Under the pieces are notes generated by a model. That model saw only the letters and a program-made list of their open reading frames with translations. It did not search any database and was not told the origin of the DNA. 64,000 nt of DNA from Arctopsyche grandis. Lineage: Eukaryota > Arthropoda > Insecta > Trichoptera > Hydropsychidae. Location: NCBI RefSeq assembly GCF_051622035.1, contig NC_135362.1:22653001-22717000 (forward strand), written 5' to 3'. The position numbers and the translations under genes are program-made. Position 1 is the first letter of the stretch, and each line of letters opens with the position of its first letter. Below, piece after piece: positions 1 to 11,765 of this stretch.

Positions 1-2829
1 TTATTTTGACCTTTTTAATTATTTTTACATTCTTGATATTTTATGCTTATAATATTTATGTTGATTTTTAAACAAGATCCAACAACCAGAAGTAGAACTT
101 TTGTCTTGTGTGAGTTTCCCTACGTTAGCGCTCAAACTTGTATCGAACATGCTCTCATAGTTATCTTCCAGCTTGGGATGTTCTCCTCTACCAAGCCGAC
201 GAGATTTAGTTGATCAAATGCGAATTCATTTGACCAGAGCTCATCTTTCGAGGTGAACCCCTCTCATAGCCGGTATGTGTATGAAAATGAACATATGTAT
301 GTGTGCGTCAGTATCGAATTTTGTTTTTTATACAACTTATATTCCTCAAATACATACATAGATATAGTAATGGGTTGGTCACATCCGAATTTTTTCATTC
401 ATATCACATTTTTAACGATTTTCTCGTACTAGTATATGTATGTAACCTGTGATAAAATATAAATTAGAAAAGCAGTTAGCTACCTAACCTTATAATAGTT
501 AATCGAATCCTCTTGAATTATTAATATGGTTGAATACAGTGAATATAACGTTGAAATTCAAATTTAGTATACGCTTTTAACAAGGTGAAGACTTAATTGT
601 TTCTTTCCTCTGTGATGGATACAAATAATATTAGGTCTTATTAGACGGATCAATTTATATAAATGTACTTATTAATAATATACCAAATATTATGTATCCA
701 TAGATATCTGCTATTGATAGATATCGAATGACCGTTTTTTTTTCATTTTATAAATGGAAACGTTTTGAAAAGTGTTCACAATTTGAAAGAGGATCGTATT
801 TGTGTATATGTAGTGTTTATTCAGGACGGGTAACTGAACTGAAATAACCCTGAAATCGAATAAAGACACCTCTCATGTTATTTTACGACACTTTCAAGTG
901 CATTTATGTAAATATGCATTTCATTTCCTTGACTCGTTTTACTTCAAACTGTGTATATTATTTTCAATTCAAAACAATTCCAACGAAGGTGATTATTTAC
1001 AAATACAATTGGAACAAAATTATTATATCAAGGTTATTACTTTGTTTATCGTCCATCTCATTATATGGATTAGTTGAATGGGTTTGCATCATTTTTAAAA
1101 CGCAGGCTTGAAACAAATCGTGCAAAAAATTCGAATTAATACTATCATTTTATCAATTAATTCTACGGCCAAAATTCAAAATGGTGCCAGTCGAAATTCG
1201 AGTCAATGTCATATAAGTTAATCTGTGGCTTGTTTTTGAAAGGGCAATGTCACATTTGTGTACTGCTTTATTTTTCATAATTATTTCACACACGAGTGTG
1301 TTATTAAACGTTGTTTATTTATAAGAGCAAATCACTTGAAAGAATTTGTATTATTTCTTTTTCAAAATTCTCGGCTGATTCGTTCGACTATTTGCTAAGA
1401 TTAGATTGAAATTCAATCAACGATAGACACGCGAGTTTGCTCTTTTGATGGAACATCATCGATTCCAATCAATCAAATGTCAATCATTGGCGTCATTTCG
1501 TGAAAAATGTTACATAAATCGTCTATGAATGTATCTATATCTGATATTTCGATTGTTCTACTCTTAGAGCGAAGTAGAATGCGGCAAAAACATCATTATA
1601 ATTTGAGACGGAAGACTGTATCGTCCATTTTTTAATTGTAAGTATTTCGTTGAAAAGTATTATACTTTCTATGAAGCGCTTTATTTTTTTCAATAATCAA
1701 TTTTAGAACTTCGATGTATTCGTATCAGCCAAGATTCTTAGGACATTCAATGGTTGAATATTAAAAATTTTACGTGTCTATATACAAAGTGCTAAGTATT
1801 CGAAATCGTTTTATATAATATATGTAACATGTGTTGTCGAATTCTTATTTAAAATGAATTAAAACAGTGTACATGCGTTTGTGATTGTGCGGTTGAAATT
1901 TTAATTTCGAGATGGGCGGGAATTGTTAATTACTTTTCTTTTTTTTCAAGTAAATTCATTATAAAGCGTGGGGCAAAGTCACGGATCGGTAATTCGAATA
2001 ATTATGTACTTCTCTTATGAAATCGTTGTGTAATGCACCAGATCAAGGTTGATTATCAAAACTGCTTCTACAAAAAATATGACGTATTAACATATTCATG
2101 TTACATACAAATGTATAAGTACATTTTTTTGATAGAAAACATATTTACTTACTTGTACTTGTACATATTACTTGTACTTGAATGATTGTAGGGCATACAT
2201 AATTTTTAGGTTAACCGCTTAAACGATATAAATCTCATTGTATTGATAATGTTAGCTTAGAATGAGAGTATATTGAGGACAACTAAATTTTAGGAAGGTG
2301 TAATATGCACAGTTGGTTAGAAACTTAAACAGTTGGTTTAGATTAAGTCTGTTAATTTATCAATTTGGTCATATTATTAATTTATGATTAAATACTTTTA
2401 TTGGATTCATCGCAATGTCCTTCGATTAAATTAGGAAATCATTCATAGATTTTTGGCTTCAAAAAATCAAAACATTGTATGTAATAGAACAATACCACTT
2501 CATACGTATTCCAAATTACGAATCAACTGTTAAAATACACCAACCATTTAATTGTTTTACTGATCGTTAAATATAAAATAATAGCCAATCGACAAATTTA
2601 TTATAATTATTAACCCTCTGTTGAATTACTGTTACTGACCATAATATATATATAAAAACGGATGCGATGTTTGTATGTATGTATGTTTGTATAATATATA
2701 TAATACATATGTGCGAGTGCATCACCAAGTTTGGAGATTTCAAAAAAACAAATTTTAGAATACCAGGAGTATGTATACGTTATGTGACGTGACGACCAAT
2801 CGTGTCGAGGAGACTGATTGGTCTGATTT
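1..2829. other. Non-coding AT-rich sequence, no gene seen
   Basis: The open frames here are short, lack any recognisable motif and do not chain into splice-compatible exons. I see scattered ACATACAT/ATGTATGT microsatellites and a TATATATATAAAA stretch followed by GTATGTATGT near 2645-2690, which resembles the 5' part of Helitron-like repeats but is too short to call. It could be intergenic or intronic sequence of a gene outside the window. Confidence 0.5.
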
Positions 2830-3997
2830 ACTGGTCGAAATTGACATTCTAGGTGTGCAAAAGTCTAAAACGAAGTAGATATTAATTCTAATAATTTTTG
2901 CATTTCTCAGTATAGAATAAATAAGTGGTTCCTGACAAAGCATAATTATTGTTGTCTGCTCAATAAATAAAATACATATCGCTCACAAAAAAAAAATTTG
3001 TGACGGCAATATTTGTCACCTGAATTAGTCTCGTTTTAAACGTTAAAGGAACACACTGCTTTCAAAGTTCTGAAGTGTATATTTTGTTTTAAAACTATGG
3101 AGTTTTTATCTACAGATATGTACTATTTTTTTGCATAACTTTAATTTAATATTAATAACTATTTAGTAGTAGTATTTTTAATACAAAGTTAGAGAGTAAT
3201 TTTTATCAATAATTTTAGATACTTTGTATTTTATTGGGCCAAAACTTTCCATAACCGCATGAATCTTACCTGGAATATTTTTTTATATATTAATTATACA
3301 TTAAAGTACAAAATTATTTTATAAAAAATTGCAATCCTGTAAAATATTGAATTATTTTTGGTGCCGTGTCTTTATCTCAGAAAGAGCTGTTTAATGTTTG
3401 GCGTGAAGAAAAGACAACAAATGTGAAAAATTCAGCCGTATTTTCGTATGTTTGTGATAGATTGGGGCTTGATAGAAAAATTGAGGATAAGAATGCAATG
3501 ATAACAAGCAATGTTTCTCAAAGATGGACAAAGTCTCATCGTGTTATTAAGTACATGCTGGCGCGTGAATCGAAATGGCTAGATCAAAATATCACCTTTT
3601 ATCCTCAGCACCAATCTACCAAGCCATTACCATTACCATCCCACAAAAAAATGGGACGACCACCAAAGGAGTGTCAAGAACTGACGACATCTTCAAAGAG
3701 ACGAAAAGTATCAAACATGGTACAGAATTATTCTAAATATACACTTAAGAACTTTGAAAGCACTTCAGTGTGTTCACTTTAACGTTTAAAACGAGACTAA
3801 TTCGGGTGACAAATATTGCCGTCACAATTTTTTTTTGTGAGCGATGTGTATTTTATTTATTGAGCAGACAACAATAATAATGATCTCTCAGGAACCACTT
3901 ATTTATTCTATACTGAGAAATGCAACAATTATTAAAATTAATATCTACTTCGTTTTAGACTTTTGCACACCTACATAGATTGTCAATTTCGACCAGT
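2830..3997. mobile_element. DNA transposon with about 255-bp terminal inverted repeats
   Basis: The sequence from about 2831 to 3085 recurs inverted at about 3736 to 3997 with high identity and a few small indels. The outer ends begin CTGGTCGAAATTGACA and include GGTGTGCAAAAGTCTAAAACG. Between the arms lie about 650 bases containing one open frame. Long inverted repeats of this kind occur in Mutator-like, foldback and some other DNA transposons. I could not find a clean target-site duplication (flanks GTCTGATTTA on the left, GTAAGACGCG on the right), so the superfamily is unassigned. The two arms differ by only a modest number of changes, so the insertion is not very old. Confidence 0.75.
3366..3782 (+). 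CDS. Unknown open frame inside the long-TIR element
   Basis: This frame is 138 codons long but begins at a GTG codon. No ATG opens it, and an acceptor-like TTTATCTCAG (3372-3381) precedes codon 6, so it may be the last exon or a fragment of a larger protein. The product is basic and polar. It has an N-terminal helix-rich stretch with Trp and Arg (KELFNVWREEK), a middle part RWTKSHRVIKYML, then a proline/serine linker and an AT-hook-like GRPPKE followed by SSKRRK, which resembles a nuclear localisation signal. These are consistent with a DNA-binding protein but do not identify a family. The last 16 codons run into the right inverted repeat. It may be a remnant of the element's own transposase or a captured gene piece. 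Confidence 0.4.
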   Translation: MSLSQKELFNVWREEKTTNVKNSAVFSYVCDRLGLDRKIEDKNAMITSNVSQRWTKSHRVIKYMLARESKWLDQNITFYPQHQSTKPLPLPSHKKMGRPPKECQELTTSSKRRKVSNMVQNYSKYTLKNFESTSVCSL

Positions 3998-4128
3998 GTA
4001 AGACGCGGGGAAGCGGGGTATCGGGTAAATGAGGGGGGGGGGTGTGAAGCGTCTGAAATGTGCTCCTGATATTGAGTACGCCTGACTTGAAACGGTTGTC
4101 GTCAGCGTCAGATGCGCGGGAGCGTGCA

Positions 4129-4174
4129 TACACACATACACACATCCACGAAGACACACACACACACACATACA
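4129..4174. repeat. (CA)n-type microsatellite
   Basis: Imperfect CACACA/CACATACA tract lying at the 5' edge of a LINE remnant. A G homopolymer (10 G) lies about 100 bases upstream, near 4032. Open frames on both strands here are products of the repeat. Confidence 0.85.
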
Positions 4175-4199
4175 TTTATTCATCATTTCCAAGATGCTA

Positions 4200-4560
4200 C
4201 ACAATGTCCAATGCACTCAAAGAAGTATGGAGCGCTGTATGTTCGGCAAAACGAGCAGAGGTAGGAAATGTAATACGTGGGTGGGAAGTAATAAGGGTAG
4301 TGGATATAGTGGAGAGAGTGAAGAGATTGAAATGGCAACGGACGAGTTACGAAGCTAGAATAATGAACAAAAGAGTGCTATAGTGGTACCCAAGAGAATG
4401 TAAAAGGGTGAAAGGAAGGCCGCATCGAAGATGGGTAGACAAAATTAGAAACATATGTGGGGTGAGATGGATGAGAGGCCTTTATCCAGCAGTTGGTGAT
4501 TAGTGGCTGTCTTTGTCAAAAGCAGGGAGAGCATTGTACATGAGCACACACCTGTGAAAA
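4200..4560 (+). mobile_element. LINE remnant, reverse-transcriptase C-terminal end
   Basis: Plus-strand translation gives fragments close to the C-terminal tail of insect endonuclease/reverse-transcriptase proteins of non-LTR retrotransposons: VERVKRLKWQRTSYEARIM, then WYPRECKRVKGRPHRRWVDK followed by a Trp/Arg-containing stretch and SKAGRALYMSTH. The Arg-Gly-Arg-Pro-x-x-Arg-Trp core (here KGRPHRRW, about 4411-4434) is the diagnostic piece. The frame is interrupted by stops at 4381 and 4501. The copy is 5' truncated and inactive. A second, more decayed copy of the same stretch lies at 25,960-26,075. Confidence 0.65.
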
Positions 4561-5000
4561 ACACCACCAGTTGTCTTCTTTTTCCTTACTCTACCTACAA
4601 CTAAATTGTTCTTATTTCTAGTACATATATAATAACTATGGATATCTCTATTTCTTATTGTATAATCCTTTGACGGTGATCAAAGTTCCTAGAAAATGTA
4701 AGCAATAAGACCGCATTGAATTAATTTCTATATTTAAAACATTTGCACATACATACATACATATGTATGTTTTATTTAAATTTAAACATTTTTCCCATCT
4801 TAGCCCATCCGGTATAAATCTGTATTATTTTGACTGTAGGCAAGCTATGTACTATGTACATATGTAATATCAAACACTTTGTGTTTAATTAATTATAAAC
4901 ACAAAAACCACTCTCTGGGAGCATCTACATACGTGCTAGGGATTTATATTACTCATGTATACATATTTATATAGTGTATGCTTATCAGATTGCTAATTAT
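4561..5000. other. Non-coding sequence, no feature beyond microsatellite
   Basis: AT-rich sequence with one ACATACATACATATGTATGT palindromic microsatellite near 4750. The last eight bases (4993-5000, CTAATTAT) are the left target duplication of the hAT element that follows. Confidence 0.6.
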
Positions 5001-6068
5001 TAGAGACACGTATTTTGGTCATCTATTTTTGTCAATTTTAGCATTTTCATTTTGCATTTTAGCGTTTTAGGGCATTAAAAATGTTCAAGTTTAGGGTCTA
5101 TTTAGCATATATTTTTATGAAGAGTTTAATTTTAAATAATAAACAATTTCTATGAATTTTAATAAAATGTATATACATAAATACAATTTAAAGACAATAC
5201 AACAATTAAAAAATAATAGAAAAATTCAAAAATGTTTTGTAATTAAAATTACAAAGGAAAAAAATGAATATTAAAAAACAAAGACAAAGAACATGAATAT
5301 AAAAATACAAAGACACAAAATATGAATATAAAAATATAATACCAATTAAAATTTCAGCATATTTCTACACATTCTTTTTTGAGATTTGTGTGACGATCGG
5401 TAACGATTATATTGTATTTGCTAAAATACCTTTCAGCATCCAAACTATTGTCGGGACACCAAATAGATTTTAGAGCTGCACAACCAAACTCTTCATATTT
5501 AATTTTTGTTCCCATCAATAATAGCAATATATCCGGCGTAGATTCACTTTTTATATTCTCTATTAATTGTCTAAAAAAGTTCTGATATCCTTCCAAACAT
5601 TGAGCCTCTGTTAATACATTAAACAATGGCGGGATTTCAAAAAACAAAACTGTTTCTTTAACATTAATATTAGATTTTATACCTGCCACAGATGGATTGA
5701 ATAGTTTACTCAATGTTTGGAGGAATAGGTTTGTCTCATTCTTGTTAGTCTTGAATGCGATTCTAGTCTTTTGGATACACAGCTCCAACTGCCTTCTTTT
5801 GTTTACAGTACATAGTGGACAAAAGCAGTTGCTTGATTTCGACAGGAAAAATACCGTCTACGGTAACTGCAAGCTCTGTTTTATCCCCTTAATTTTTTCA
5901 CATAGTAAATGAGCAAAGGGATAGGAAGACCCTTCTAAATTGTCTATTAATTTTATAAATTTTATGCAAATTTCTCTTTTGTTTGTTATTTTATCATCCA
6001 TTCGCATATTTTACGAATTTAGCATCTATTGAGCATTTATGGCAAAATGCCCAAAATACGTGTCTCTA
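5001..6068 (-). mobile_element. hAT DNA transposon copy with 8-bp target duplication
   Basis: The element is bounded by inverted ends TAGAGACACGTATTTTG and, at the right, AAAATACGTGTCTCTA. It is flanked on both sides by the same eight bases CTAATTAT (4993-5000 and 6069-6076). An 8-bp duplication is the hallmark of hAT insertion. The inside encodes, on the minus strand, a decayed protein with a hAT-type C-terminal dimerisation region. At 1068 bp it is shorter than an autonomous hAT element, so it is a deleted or reduced copy. Confidence 0.85.
5354..6001 (-). pseudogene. hAT transposase-like remnant, CGGBP1-like C-terminus
   Basis: Reading from an ATG at 6001, the minus strand begins MDDKITNKREICIKFIKLID and is interrupted by a stop near 5870. 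It then continues in a different frame to the stop at 5354. The C-terminal 40 residues contain SLDAERYFSKYNIIVTDRHTNL, which matches the pattern Asp-x-Glu-Arg-x-Phe-Ser-x-Tyr-x-x-Ile-x-x-Asp-Arg of hAT-derived proteins of the CGGBP1 type. I see no DDE catalytic core, which is usual for this shortened class. It lies wholly within the 5001-6068 element. No function is expected. Confidence 0.6.
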
Positions 6069-6234
6069 CTAATTATCATCATACAGATGTATGGAGATTC
6101 GGATTTGTGAATATGAAACTAATAATAACGCAGAAAAAAGAACGGACATCTTTTGTTCGCAGAAGTTTTTTTAATCGAAGAAAAGCATGACGAATTTTCG
6201 ATGATGAAATATTTTTATTTCAATTCAAACACTT

Positions 6235-6675
6235 TCCTACACTGTGGAGTCATCAGTGACATGCACATCTTCAGCTCCTCAGGTCGGCGTTGTTTTTTGT
6301 TATGGTCTCACAGCACGCGTGTTTAATCGAATCGCGATGATTCACGGGTTACGTGCTCGATCTCGATGTCGGCTAATGCAGCTAGTATGTGTTTGTGTGC
6401 ATCGTTGCATTCATTTTACGGTTTGTTTCGATGTGTTGGTTTGAGTGGAACCGGTCGTTTGCTCTCTCTTCGAACAGCTGATGAGCTCCACGTAAAAAGC
6501 TCGTCGGCTTCGTAACGGACGCCACTGAGACTTCGACTCTCCTCACAACAACTTCGACTCTCATTACCATTACCCACTTATTTTCTTTTCTTTTCTTTTT
6601 CCATTGTTTTCTTTTGTTTTGTTTCGAAAAGTGCACCGATCAATAGTGAACCTTATTCTGTTTTTGTGTTCTAAG
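6235..6675 (+). other. Candidate first (untranslated) exon and promoter region
   Basis: This stretch is clearly richer in G and C than its surroundings. It contains CG-rich words and an initiator-like TCAGT near 6251, and ends at CTAAG|GTGAGT (6671-6681), a near-consensus splice donor on the plus strand. No long conserved reading frame is present. I read it as a promoter plus non-coding first exon of a plus-strand gene. The next exon-like segment downstream on the same strand is 18553-18598, and the first coding exon is at 27199. The link is inference; no transcript evidence is visible. Confidence 0.35.
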
Positions 6676-8786
6676 GTGAGTTTTAACAATTCTTTTTTTT
6701 AATCTTAGATTCAATTCCTCACTACAATAGTCTAATAGAACACAAATGTGATAAGTCTACTAAAAGTACATAGTAATTAATAGTTCAGGACGGTGCTTTA
6801 AAGATTACAATAAGTGATTATAAGTTTCTTTTTTGCTTTTATTTTTATAATGTTTTGTGTATTGACCATTCGTTGGGTGGTTTTGAAAAGGATTTGATAT
6901 GTGATTGTAAAATAAAGTTATAAATTTTAATTTTAAGGGGGAGGGAGAGGGGGGGTCCAGAAAGTTCATATACATACATATATATGTATGTATGTATATG
7001 AACATAAATAGAAATATAATACATAAAAAGAGCATAACATATATTTTGTAATTCAGGAACGTGACTTATTTTTACAATTTTTTGGTTGTTGATAAGAAAA
7101 GTAAATCAAAATTTCGTTTTTTTTACAATATTTTAATTATTATAATTTTTTCAAATGTATTTTCTGCCTGCTGTAGTCATTTAAAAGGCCGGTATGTGTT
7201 TTTCATATATACATTCATACATATATCGACATTTTAATAATTGCAGCAACAAGAAAATATATTTGAAAATTATTATAAAAAAACGAAATCTTTCATTACT
7301 TTTTTATCACCAAAAAATGGTTATCGAATTTAAAAAAAATGCTGTCAACTTGAGCTGCACCGCCTAAAAAAATGTCCATTTTATTATACTTTTATATATG
7401 GAATATGAAAATAGGAACAAATTTTCAATAGTAAGTCATTTTAACCAAATTGTTTAAGTTTAAGTTTTATGACGAAAATATTTAAAATTGTAAACAATGT
7501 CATTTTACAAACAAAAATAGATAAAAGGTTTGCTTAATGCATTTTTAAATACACATACTTAGATTGCATATTATTTGAGTTTTTGAGTTTTTTTATCATA
7601 CACAGATACATTTGTGTGTACAAAAAATAATGTCTTCGATAAATTCAAAACGTTTAACGATGATAAATCTATGCATACATCGTTTGTTAGATCTGCATGA
7701 TGAAGGTGTTGTTATTATTTTTTTTCTTGAGACCTTGTTCTAATCTTTTTAATATCGACCCGTATTTTTTATCCATATGCTTCTTAGAGATCCGATGATT
7801 CGATTTTCTCGAAACGTGTCATTGATCTTTTGGCGTAGGTCGAAAAAATATAAGACATGACCTGTCTCTCTCTCTACGACGAAAAGAAAGTGTGACATGT
7901 TGAGAAAAGAAGTAGATATTTTCATATCAATGTGATTAAATGTCGAAATCATAATCATAGAATACCAAGCTCAACCCACGGAGTGATGAGCTTAACACAT
8001 ATGTACATACATATTTGCATATGTATTATATGTAATATGCAATCCAAGAAAGGATCATTCATTGAAAACTCAATTTCGATTACATTGCATACAAATATTT
8101 CATTATTAATAAAGTTGATTTATAAAGAATCCATGTACAACAAGCATTGTTCGAAAACTTATATGAAATGTAAGATTTTTGTTTTTTTACGATTTTTTTG
8201 CTGCATATTTAATTTCTTTGTGTGTGGAACATTTTTGTTGAATGGTTTTTATTATAATGATATTTGGAAAAAAATAGATTTTGTACAAGAAAAATGGAAT
8301 TTTCCACGAAAATTCGCAAAAAGCGAATTAAACGTATTATGAATTACACGTTTCTTATGATTTGGAGACATTTTTAATGTCATCACTCTTAATTCCTTTT
8401 TTTTGTAAGTGGAATTGTATGATTTCTTTGCAAAATTCGATGTGAAATTCGCCTGCTTTACAAATGACTTGGAAAACGTGTTGTTGCTCAAGACTTTAGT
8501 TTTCGTAATTTTACGAATAGATATTAAGCATATAAGTTTCAGTTGACTTGATATGGTCAATAAATGAGAATTTTATTATTATTTATCTTTATTTCGCAAT
8601 ATTATTTAGTTTGTCCCCAAAAAAAAAGTATTCGATTACACATTTTGTACGTATTTTCTCTTTGATCTGTAATATTCGCTAATGATTTTGAGGCCATTTG
8701 CACAATTTTTGTCAACACATGAAAGTGCTAATGTATCTTGCATAACTGTTATATAATTTAAGCATATTTGATAATGTCTGCAAACA

Positions 8787-8817
<31 letters not shown>

Positions 8818-9612
8818 TTATATACGAACAACAAAATGCTAATATGAATGCGCGAGAAAGACTAACGATGAGTCGCACAAGTCCAAAAGAGAAGTTTCAC
8901 AACTTTCTCCTTTACGTATTTTGAGAATAGTGTTACGTAAAATTTAGCATGCGAATTTTGAAGTATTTTCTAATTTTAATATTATCATAATATTACGCGA
9001 TTTATTGTTAAATAATAATACCTAACCCATACTCATTTGTATACGTATGTACTTATCAACGAGAATTGCGACAGATTGATGATTTATTTCCTCGTTGTCC
9101 ACTCGTTAATATTCTGCACAATTCGTCGTAGAAGACTCGTGACCTATTTGTCAATTCGAATGCTGATTCTTCCATCCAAAATAATAATCATTAAACAATT
9201 GATGAACACAAGTCATTTCCCCCGTACGACATTTGCATGAACAATGACAAGTCCTTGCCGAATTCTTCATTACCGAACCAATCGCAATTTAATTAATTAA
9301 ACCCGGATAAATACAAGCCGTATAATTTCAATGCTCCTTTTCATTTTATATCCGTTAAAATGCGCATTTTTTAACATTGTTTCATTCGTTATTCTTGATT
9401 GATGCACGAACATTAATCGCATAAAAACAATAGCGTGTTGATTGCACAACTTTACACATTACTTTATTTAATTGGTGAATTGGGATTTTGAACTGAAGTT
9501 TCATCGTTCAAACTTTATTCATAAAATGAGCATATTTACTAAATTTGACCCATTCGAATCGAATTCGAATATGACAATGATTTTTTGCTATTTTCTTCTC
9601 GTTTATTAGATA
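6676..9612. other. Non-coding stretch (possible long intron)
   Basis: AT-rich sequence with small microsatellites, such as the ACATACATATATATGTATGT palindrome near 6970. Open frames of 69-136 codons near 7749-8560 have biased Phe/Ile/Lys/Asn composition, overlap on both strands and show no motif, so I do not call them genes. Confidence 0.5.
8795..8820. repeat. (AT)n microsatellite
   Basis: Perfect AT dinucleotide run following an A-rich tract. Confidence 0.9.
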
Positions 9613-9845
9613 CTAGTTGTTTTACCCGGCTTCGCTCAGTATTTGTAATATAAACAGCGTAGACATCGCAAATATAATAGTAAATATGAATTTATATTTA
9701 AATTTATTTGAATCGAAAAAAATATAATATTCAACCAATTTAATTGTCGTCATAGTTCCCAAACAAATATATTTACATACTTACATACTTACATATTTAC
9801 TTACTTATATACTTACATACATACAAAGTCTCTTTCTAAATTATA
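9613..9845 (-). repeat. Dispersed repeat, Helitron-like 3' end (copy 1)
   Basis: It begins CTAGTTGTTTTACCCGGCTT. Two other copies share this head and the following CGCTC(A/G)GTATTTGTAATATAAA: 39592 and 58077. On the minus strand the repeat ends GAGCGAAGCCGGGTAAAACAACTAG followed by T, that is, a GC-rich word followed by CTAG before a T, the form of a Helitron 3' end. No helicase is present and the 5' end is not clear, so class assignment is tentative. The shared ACAAAGTCTCTTTC word near 9825 recurs at 40331. Confidence 0.5.
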
Positions 9846-10038
9846 CATACATATATTAGATGAGCGTTTAAAATAATGCGCATATTTTACAGATTTTTGG
9901 CTTTCGTAGTCTTTAAAACAAAATCTAAATTGTAAAATTGTTTTAAATAAAAATTAAATTGCGTTTAAAAATGCTGTTGTAATGCATGATGCAAAAGCGA
10001 GATGAAGAATCAAGAGCGCATCACTACATCTCACTCGC

Positions 10039-10077
10039 TCACTTACGGGTGATGGTTGTACTCACTTACGGGTGATG
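10039..10077. repeat. Short tandem duplication
   Basis: The 17-base unit CTCACTTACGGGTGATG occurs twice with a short spacer (about 10039 and 10060), giving a small island of higher GC in AT-rich DNA. No function is apparent. Confidence 0.6.
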
Positions 10078-10986
10078 ATCGTCCCCGGCTAGAATATTAC
10101 ATATAAATAGAGAAGATATTGAGATAAATAAGAGAAGATATTGATTTATCTGTTCCATATTTTATCTTCATTTGTTAACTTGTGTTTTGTATTCATATTA
10201 TTCTTGTACCCTTTTTATCTTAGCTATAGTAACGACTTGGAGCAATTCTGTAATATAACTATAGGAAAATTGTTAATAAAATAAATAATAAATAATAATA
10301 TTATAAAAGAAGTACATATATTTGAATGGAAGTCTTCAAAGTCGCATTTGAAAAAAAGAGGACTTTCACAAAAAGATCAATGTACTTTCGAACCGACCGA
10401 AACATTCTCCAATACTATTACATTGCTTGCAGCAGCCATTAATTTAAATTAAAAAAAAATGTATAAAGCTCGCGAAACTTCAATCTAATTTACAATGTAT
10501 GTAGGTACATACAATATGTAACATCGATCATTCATTTTTTTTTTATATTTCGCGTATTAGCCAATCAAGGTTGTATTATATTAGATGGAAAGAAAGCCTC
10601 GTAAACGTCGAACGTGACCTAAAGAAATCACGTGTCAAATGTGTATCGTATCCAAAGGTTCGATAACTAATCATGACTTTCATAAACTGTACGAACTCTA
10701 TACGATAACAAAAAATAAATGTGTCCTAAAGATACTACATACATATGTACAATATACGTATGTAGTTCAAGCCGCAAAAATAAATCGATTTTTATTTTTT
10801 TTAAACATTACGCAATGCGTGTCGCATTGCGCATTTATTATGTTGATATAATATATAAATGAGGTTTCAAAATAGAAATATTTTAATTATTGCTCTCAAT
10901 ACTTTAGGCTATTTTAAGAAAATTATATGCAATAGGAATGGAAATTATTATACATACATACATACATACATATATTAGGTTATAGT

Positions 10987-11484
10987 CTAGCATGAAAATT
11001 TCGTAAAATGTACATGCTATCGCATTCACCCCCCACTAGACCCGCGATGACCAATTACATTTCGTTTCAGTTTCGCATTGCATTTTGGCAAGAAATACAG
11101 CGTTTTTCTTAGTTTGATAACTAAATAATTTGACTTGTATATTTTTTTACGTATATATTTGATATTAATGGTAATTTATATATTTTAGACGATAAAAGTA
11201 ATAGTCAACGTCAAGTTATGTACAGCAAAACTTACAGTAATATTATTAAAGACCTTGTATTGAATTATATTGTAATAATATTATACGAATGCGACAGCAT
11301 GTTCGGCTTTTGTAAGTCTCACGCTAAATTGGATCGACTGTAATATTTGCTATACGCACAAACAATGTTGTATTTATTGACCAAAATGCAATTTGAAATT
11401 GAAACGAAATGTAATTGGCTATCGCGGGCTAAGTGGGGGTGAATGCGACAACATTTATGTATGTACATTTTACTCTCATGCTAG
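10987..11484. mobile_element. MITE with about 110-bp inverted repeats
   Basis: The left arm (10987-11090) and right arm (about 11385-11484) are inverted copies. They carry the outer ends CTAGCATGA / TCATGCTAG and the conserved block CCCGCGAT(G/A)(A/G)CCAATTACATTT together with a run of C/G (CATTCACCCCCCACT). The centre is AT-rich with no open frame. It is about 500 bp, as expected of a non-autonomous DNA transposon. A clean target duplication is not visible, so the superfamily is open. Confidence 0.7.
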
Positions 11485-11718
11485 ATCGGTTCTACTATAA
11501 TAACCCATAAGTATACATTGGAATTATTTATTTTCAAAAAATGCGAGAACAATGTCAATTTTTTGACTGGTATTCGTCCTTTATTAGTCGAAAAAAAAGG
11601 TTCACGCCTAAAATATAAACTACGCCCGAAAATAGCCCGTGTGGCAACCACTGAAGTAATGTTTGTTGTTCAAACATTACATTTTTTGAAAAATTTTCTT
11701 TATTATTTTATTTATATA

Positions 11719-11765
11719 CTAGTTTTATGCCCGTTGAAATTTCAACGGGTGCATTCGGATTGATA
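11719..11765. repeat. CTAG-ended repeat with perfect hairpin
   Basis: It begins CTAGTTTTATG and continues into the perfect 20-base palindrome CCCGTTGAAATTTCAACGGG (11730-11749). The architecture (CTAG, short T-rich stretch, GC-rich hairpin) parallels the ACCCGGCTTCGCTC repeats at 9613, 39592 and 58077, but the hairpin sequence differs. It is probably the terminus of a related Helitron-like family read on the minus strand. Confidence 0.4.

Noticed and set aside
7932-8342. 136-codon plus frame
   Set aside because: Composition is that of random AT-rich DNA, overlaps an opposite frame, and has no motif or splice support.
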